DNA from: Naganishia liquefaciens
Lineage: Eukaryota > Basidiomycota > Tremellomycetes > Filobasidiales > Filobasidiaceae
DNA: 64,000 nt
NCBI GenBank assembly: GCA_013423385.1
Contig: BLZA01000028.1
Span: 124,001 to 188,000 of the forward strand
Reading direction: 5' to 3'
The translations under genes were made by a program, and so were the position numbers. This document shows positions 58,636 through 64,000 of this stretch, piece by piece (the first letter of the stretch is position 1; each line of letters starts with the position of its first letter). The notes under the pieces were generated by a model, which had not been told where the DNA came from, did not search any database, and saw only the letters and a list, made by a program, of their open reading frames with translations.

Positions 58636-61629
58636 TCAATAAAACGTTGAAGATTCGGTGATATCGTCTTCTGCAGTAATCGTCTCCTTGCCTTTTGTAA
58701 CATTTGCAACCGAAAGATAGCCGTCTCGACTTGAAGATTGACGATAGAATGGCGCAGATGGCGAAATCCCAGAAGTGGTTGTGTGCAAGCCAAAAGCTGG
58801 ATAGTTCGGTTGGTAAATGTGATTATAGAATGTGCGGGCCGGATAATCCCCTCGCGGTAGAGGATTCAGAGCAACGGAATAGGCATGTGGAAGCGAGGCC
58901 ACTAGATGAGATGAGTGAGTGGTCATGTTTGTCATAATTGGCCCGGTATCGCCCACAGACGTTCTGTATGGCATGGCAGGCAAGCAGGCGGCCCCAACGA
59001 CAAATCGTTTCAAATTATGAGGCTTATCATCTGGGTCTGCGCTGGCGATGTCGACGGTTTCATTGGATCTGCGATTCGAGCCAGTCCTGTCGGAAAGCGA
59101 AACTGCCTTCCGGTTAGAAGGCTGCTGTGCGGAATGATTTGCGGATTCTTTGTCGAGAACATGCGCTCGACTGCTGTCCCTTCCTAATTTCGCCTTGGCA
59201 ATCAGACGCTCGCTTTTGCGCGGTTCAGACTTTTGGCAAGGGGTTGTTAAGTCAATGACGAGATCGAAGGAATGCGCCTTATCTGCATGCGCCGGACTCC
59301 GTAGATCGATTGCGTTCCGAGAATCGCGTCCTGTTTCTGCCGCTTGCGCTGGGATACCTTCAGCTGCATCGGGTGACACAACCATTGACAGTCTTGCCGC
59401 AGCTGAGGGTGGTCCACAAGGGAAATGATGCATCCTGGAAGGAGCATTCGTATGAATAGGATGTACAGCCGTCAGCCGCTCGAGGATGCGTTCGACCTTG
59501 GGAAGCAGCAACTGCCGCTCGAGAAACCGCGATCAGCGAGTGCGTGCGTTTTACAATGGGAACCTTACGTTGCTCTCCCCGACCAGGCGATGAGTCAAAG
59601 CGTCGTCAGTGTCAATAAAAGCATTGATCGTGTTCCATCGCTCCATTTGCGTATCCCATATGTCATAAACCGGAGCCTCCTTTAGGGTCAAAGTCAACGC
59701 TAACCCAACCGGCAATCCTGGCAATTTATCACAAGTCAGTCGGTCTATCGAGGCGAAAGGCACGTTGATTCGGTAGTGAATGCTGAGAGATGCGGTGTCA
59801 GTTTTGTCCGCTCGAAAGCTAGTAGTCCGCACTTGTCGTGAAACATGACCCAGCTAAGTCGTCGCTCGCCTCCTTCAAATGGCATGTACGCATACGTCGT
59901 GTCCACCGTCGCTTCCGGTCCAACCCTAGGGAATCGGCGCCATGAACCTATGGAGAGGCTGATGAAGGGAATGAAGTCAATAGCTAACGATTGAACAGGT
60001 CGATTAGCGTATTGCAATATCACTATCAAAGCACTCACGCGCGGATTCTTTGACGATTAAGGCCAGCGTGGCTCCACTTTGAGTCATCTTGAGTCGACGA
60101 CGTCCATGCGAGAGGCCAAACGGTTTTCTGAAACCTCTAGCCTTATCTCTAGGGGGAATCTCGGGTCTCACAGAGTCTTGGACTGTCGAATCATGCGAAT
60201 GATGTTGGGCTTCGGCACAGTCTTGTCTCGCCAACTTTCCGGCTTCTCGCGACTCATCCGAGTTCGATCTCAGCTCAAGCGCCTTGTCGATAAGACCGTG
60301 GGATTGCGAGTGAAGCGGAGGAGTAACGGGTTTCTTCGATGGTAGGTGCATATCTGTAGGGGCGAGGGACGAAAGTGGGCGACGGATTTCATTACCACGT
60401 TGAAGCACCTCCGCTTCCGCTTCACAGACAGCGTCCAAAAGTCCAGTCGAAGCGTCGAATCCAGATGCCGCCCATTTGCTGCGTTCTTCCAGGGCACGAG
60501 AGTGTTGCTCAAGTGACAGTCGATCCACCGGTCGAGGTGGAGCCAAGGCGATCATGAGTCCCTTTCGTCCATTTCTATACCCTATCGGAGGCGACTTGTA
60601 AAGCTCGAACGAGGTAGCGTCAATCGAGATACCGCTCTTCACCCATCTTTGCATCACTTCATTAATCCTCCTTTGCTGGATCTCTCTCATCTCAATTCGC
60701 TTCGTATTATCAGTCACCTGGCTGATGCTGTCCCCATCCAGATACCCAGAACATGCGAAGAGTCCAAATGAGGGAGACCGTTTCTCTGCAGCCGGCTTCA
60801 AGCATACCGCAGAGAGTTCTTCGGAGTCTAGCGAACCGAGGCTTGGATTGCGGATTGTAGGACTGAGACTTGGATCGCGAGACATCGAAAGGTGATAGTC
60901 GGATGGCATTGGATCGAGATGAGAGGATCGGATGAAGGGATCACATTTTGCCTCAAGTTGAGGTGGAGTATCGGAAAGATTCAGCATCATCTTGTAATCT
61001 GGGGAGCTCCCTTTATGATCATTGCAATTCAGCAAGGGCGCTGCAGTCTGCTTCGGGTTCCGAGCCTCAAAGGCTGTTGGATAATCATTTTCGTCAGTTC
61101 CTGCCGCTTTCCTCTTTCCAAGCATTGCTGCTGGGTACCCAGACTTGTTGACCTTGTCGTCGAGCGGAGAAGGGGGCCAAGGCCCGGGATTGGAGGAGTG
61201 CGACGAAAAAAATCCGAGAAGAGGTTGATGAGCGGGCGCAGGTTGCATAGGAGGCGAATCATGATTCTTGACGATTTTCAGCCGCCGCTGGACTCGATTG
61301 CCGCGCGGGAGAATGGATGGCTTTTCTTGCGGGAATGCTGGTTTGTAGGGGTCGCCAGGCGGAAGATCAATGGTCCTCAGGCTCTGTGGAGATACTTTGC
61401 TATCATAATGGCCAGAAGGCATATCTCCTGTGGTTGCACTTGAAGGGAGCTCGCGCACAACACCGTTGCCAGTCTCTTCAGGTTCTGCTTCTGGAGCGGA
61501 AAAAGGTTGCGGTCGCAATACGCTGGAAAGCTGGGCAGAGGGAGCAGACAGACAGGTGGAAGGTGGACTGCTAAGTGGAGATGATTCTACCGAGCATTTG
61601 TTGATGCGAGACTTTTCATGTTCCGACAT
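58636..61629 (-). CDS. Unrecognised nuclear-looking protein, 926 aa, mostly disordered
   Basis: Four exons, 61629-60039, 59947-59833, 59782-59569 and 59496-58636, join in phase to 927 codons. The third junction uses the donor GTGCGG and a CTGAC branch site in a 50-nt intron; without it the frame appears broken. Residues 1-350 are Ser/Pro/Lys-rich and disordered. A conserved-looking segment near 350-400 has IQQRRINEVMQRWVKSG. The centre (about 530-660) is compact: SWVMFHDNIHYRINVPFAS, LALTLTLKEAPVYDIWDT and TDDALTHRLVGES, which resembles a beta-rich domain. The C-terminal 280 residues are again disordered with basic patches (RKSERLIAKAKLG) and an acidic end. I recognise no family. It may be a regulator or chromatin protein, but that is a guess. 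Confidence 0.75.
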
Positions 61630-62527
61630 CTTGACTCAACACCAGAATGACGACAAAAGTAGTCGCGGGCAAATTGGTTTCGTCAAGGGAAAAATCTATG
61701 ATGGCAGACAGACACAATCAGCAAGGGGACCATAGAGCGCGATCAAGCTAGCCATACTGCTGAGATGATTATTAGGTATCGAATCGTTGGTTTTTCTCGT
61801 TCGCCTGTTGTCTCCAACACAGTAAATGTGGTAAAACTAGGCTTTGAGTTCACCTGGAAGACCTGATTCTGTTTTCCGGGGAGTCAAAAGACTGGCAAAG
61901 TCGCTCTGAGAGAAAGGTGACTGACCTCTACTGAGCGTTTAAGACGCTTTATGCGATTTCGTATACGTCGCCTCCAACATCGACGACGCCGTACTTTTTA
62001 TGACCAGAGCTATTCCCAAAGGGGACCTGACCTCCTAAACTCGCCCTTCTATATGTGAGGGGCAGACAGCTTGTTCTAGTCAAAGCGCGCTTGCCTCTCG
62101 CTTCTTGCCACTTTGAATCCGCGAACTGTAGCATCTCATAGGATACACCGCTGATCAGACGATTCAAAGGACGGTTGCCGTGAAAAGGTACAAAGCCGCG
62201 CGTAGCCCGGAATTGTTCTCCACGGGTGATATTCTGGCCCATCGGAGCTGCTTTCCACTCCCGGATCGCGATGCTAATCTGGCAAGCCTCTCAGCATGAC
62301 GTCTGGCGAGCGTGCTGCAAGCCATTGTCCTTTGGACATCACTCGAGTCGCAATCTGGTGATGGAAAACAGTAATTAACGGAAGCAACCTGAAACACGAT
62401 TGATTTTCAGCCTTCACGGAATATCGATTGAACAGGCAGCTGGAGAGGCTGAGAAAATCGGTTTTTAGGCATTGACAATTGTGCGACACACTTATATTAT
62501 AGACCAAGAATACAACTTATCGGTTGC
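61630..62527. other. Intergenic region, 898 bp
   Basis: This lies between the start of the 926-aa gene and the stop of PRP38. A 98-codon minus-strand frame (61949-62242, ending GGDVYEIA) is the best candidate for an extra small gene; I find no supporting splice sites or similarity. The promoter of the 926-aa gene should be in the left part. Confidence 0.4.
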
Positions 62528-63688
62528 TCAACTCAGATCCCTATCCGGTGAAATCGAAGGCGATCTCGATCGATAGCCGTCATCCAACTCCCCCTCCGAC
62601 GCATAGGCATCCGACGGGGTGCGCGAAGGAAAGCGAGAGCGGTAAGGCGATGGTGAATGGCGTTTGAGGCGCTGACGATCCGGTGAGCGCGATGGAGATC
62701 GTGACGGCGAGCGAGACATGTATCGGGGCGATCGAGATGGAGAACGCGAAGGCGAACGAGATTGGTATCCAGGAGATGGCGAAGTAGAGCGAGCCCGCTT
62801 CGGCCGTTGTGGCGACACGGAGTCGCGGTCGTCCTCTCCATTCATGGCCATTTCCTGCAGACGAAGCGTCAGACGCGAATCGGAAGGATATCTTGGATGC
62901 CTTACCAATGTGCTCTTTCTCTTCTTCAGGCCTTCGGTATCCTCCAAGACTTCTCGCTTCGTCAAACGAGGCAGAATGACATCACAGACTCTTTCCTGAG
63001 TGAGCAAATCGTCTATGAATTCATCCATATATGTCAAGGTATAGCCAGCTGTGGGGAAATTTTGAGCCACGTCTGACGGAAGTGCTCGAAAGACTTACAG
63101 ACATTCCGCACTCTTAGCTTGCGATAGTCCGATAAGAGCGGTTCCAATGTTTCATACACGTCTATTGATCTGAATGTTAAACGTATATAGAACGCTGTTA
63201 AGGCTCTTAGATATCTGAAGAATAGAGGAGTTGAGTCTCGGCTGCGTGCCGTTCCTCCTCGTCGAGACTCACTTGAATTCTTCCGCCTTTAGATATTCCA
63301 GTAATATAGCCTTTTCTGGCTGCAACACGAGCAGCTTCAACGCCAACGATAAAAATTCTGTTGGTTTCTGATTCCCGCCATAAACACCTCCAATGGAGTT
63401 GAGCTCGATGGCCTTGTCGATAATGCTTTCGGCTGATGGGAAAAGGAGTCTGCGATCAGCGATTGCCTGTCGAGGTATTCATGAATAGACGGGAACTTAC
63501 CCGTCAGGGCAAAGCATTGTTCTTTCCAGTATATCGAATCATATATTCTTGCTCTAATGACTTTCTCAATCAGAAACTGGACTCGATGGGCTTGTGTCAG
63601 CCCGAGATGCGAAAGGGATACAGTTTAAACCCACCTGCGGGTTTCCACCGTGTATAGCCAAGGCTCCCTTCAAAGTTGAGTTCGCCAT
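62528..63688 (-). CDS. PRP38: Pre-mRNA-splicing factor 38 (PRP38) with C-terminal RS domain
   Basis: U4/U6.U5 tri-snRNP protein needed to activate the spliceosome. Exons resolved from the start: 63688-63635, 63576-63501, 63432-63273, 63214-63099, then from 63048 to a donor in the KKRKSTL region, and the last exon to 62528. The N-terminus is MANSTLKGALAIHGGNPQ, followed by FLIEKVIRARIYDSIYWKEQ, AESIIDKAIELNSIGGVYGG, NQKPTEFLSLALKLLVLQPE, YLRALTAFYIRLTFRS, LEPLLSDYRKLRVRN and YMDEFIDDLLTQERVCDVIL, all diagnostic. The C-terminal 100 residues are Arg/Ser-dipeptide rich (RSPSRSPSRSP and similar), as in animal PRPF38 and unlike short yeast Prp38. The RS tail suggests regulation by SR-protein kinases. 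Confidence 0.95.
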
Positions 63689-64000
63689 TCTCTGGAAGTT
63701 TTATACAAAGGGTTTCAACGATGACGAACGATAGTGCTGGAGGAAGAGTGCAAGTGAGAGCGGTTTGAAAACTCCTGTCTATGCCCACTATAGCCCTGAT
63801 GTTGGCTGAATGAAGGGCATGCTGAACGTGCAATCGACGCGGGAGCCGACATTCACGGTGATCGGCGGGTACGTACATCGCGCAGTACAGCACGCGAGAG
63901 GAGGCATCTTGTTCCTTTGTGTATCATGGCCAAGGGATCTTGCATTCTTTAGGATTTCCAGGACATACGTGGCAACCTCAGAACGGTCGCATCCTTTACG
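63689..64000. other. Right edge: PRP38 upstream region with an open minus-strand frame
   Basis: A minus-strand frame is open from the window edge to a stop at 63788 (includes EVATYVLEILKNARSLG). It may be the end of another gene on that strand, or chance. I do not recognise the product and cannot judge it from this fragment. Confidence 0.3.

Noticed and set aside
59782-59833. Apparent frameshift or pseudogene in the 926-aa gene
   Set aside because: A 50-nt intron with donor GTGCGG, branch-like CTGAC and acceptor CTCTCAG restores the frame exactly.

Overview
The window is fungal nuclear DNA, most likely from a basidiomycete. Genes are dense and on both strands. They are split by many short introns of about 45 to 60 nt with GT..AG ends, and all the conserved proteins are fungal-type eukaryotic. 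The Erg26-like protein carries a large internal insertion that I associate with basidiomycete versions. I cannot fix the genus. I saw no tRNA, rRNA, CRISPR array or intact transposon.

Left part (1-26358), housekeeping: SIN3 co-repressor (partial, minus), a small unknown gene, a CCCH zinc-finger protein, the CCR4-NOT scaffold NOT1, LSM3, an unknown 308-aa protein, gamma-tubulin, a Na+/H+ antiporter and the nucleotide-sugar transporter HUT1. The antiporter and HUT1 are divergent and share a promoter that contains a heptamer tandem repeat.

Middle part (about 27000-44240), accessory: an MFS anion transporter, an aldo-keto reductase, an NRPS-like adenylation-carrier-reductase enzyme, a C2H2/fungal-specific transcription factor and a secreted ricin-B-fold lectin. 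Intergenic gaps here are long (0.8 to 1.7 kb). A tailoring enzyme, a core enzyme, a transporter and a regulator lie together between conserved genes, which suggests a small secondary-metabolite cluster. A near-palindromic motif built on AGCCGGCT recurs in its intergenic regions.

Right part (44807-64000), housekeeping again: a peroxisomal SCP2 sterol carrier, cytosolic phenylalanyl-tRNA synthetase beta, mitochondrial ribosomal protein uS8m, an SCYL2-type pseudokinase, an Erg26-like sterol dehydrogenase, the 25-kDa subunit of cleavage factor I, a TVP15/COPI-associated membrane protein, an unknown 926-aa protein and splicing factor PRP38.

The gene architecture is notable. I resolved two 11-nt internal microexons (gamma-tubulin and the CCCH protein), an 18-nt exon in SCP2, a first coding exon that is only the ATG (phenylalanyl-tRNA synthetase beta), a 22-nt last exon (CFIm25), and three introns of 0.58 to 0.80 kb against a background near 50 nt. 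Exon limits given below were read by eye from splice signals, reading phase and protein similarity. Where a model is incomplete, the entry says so.
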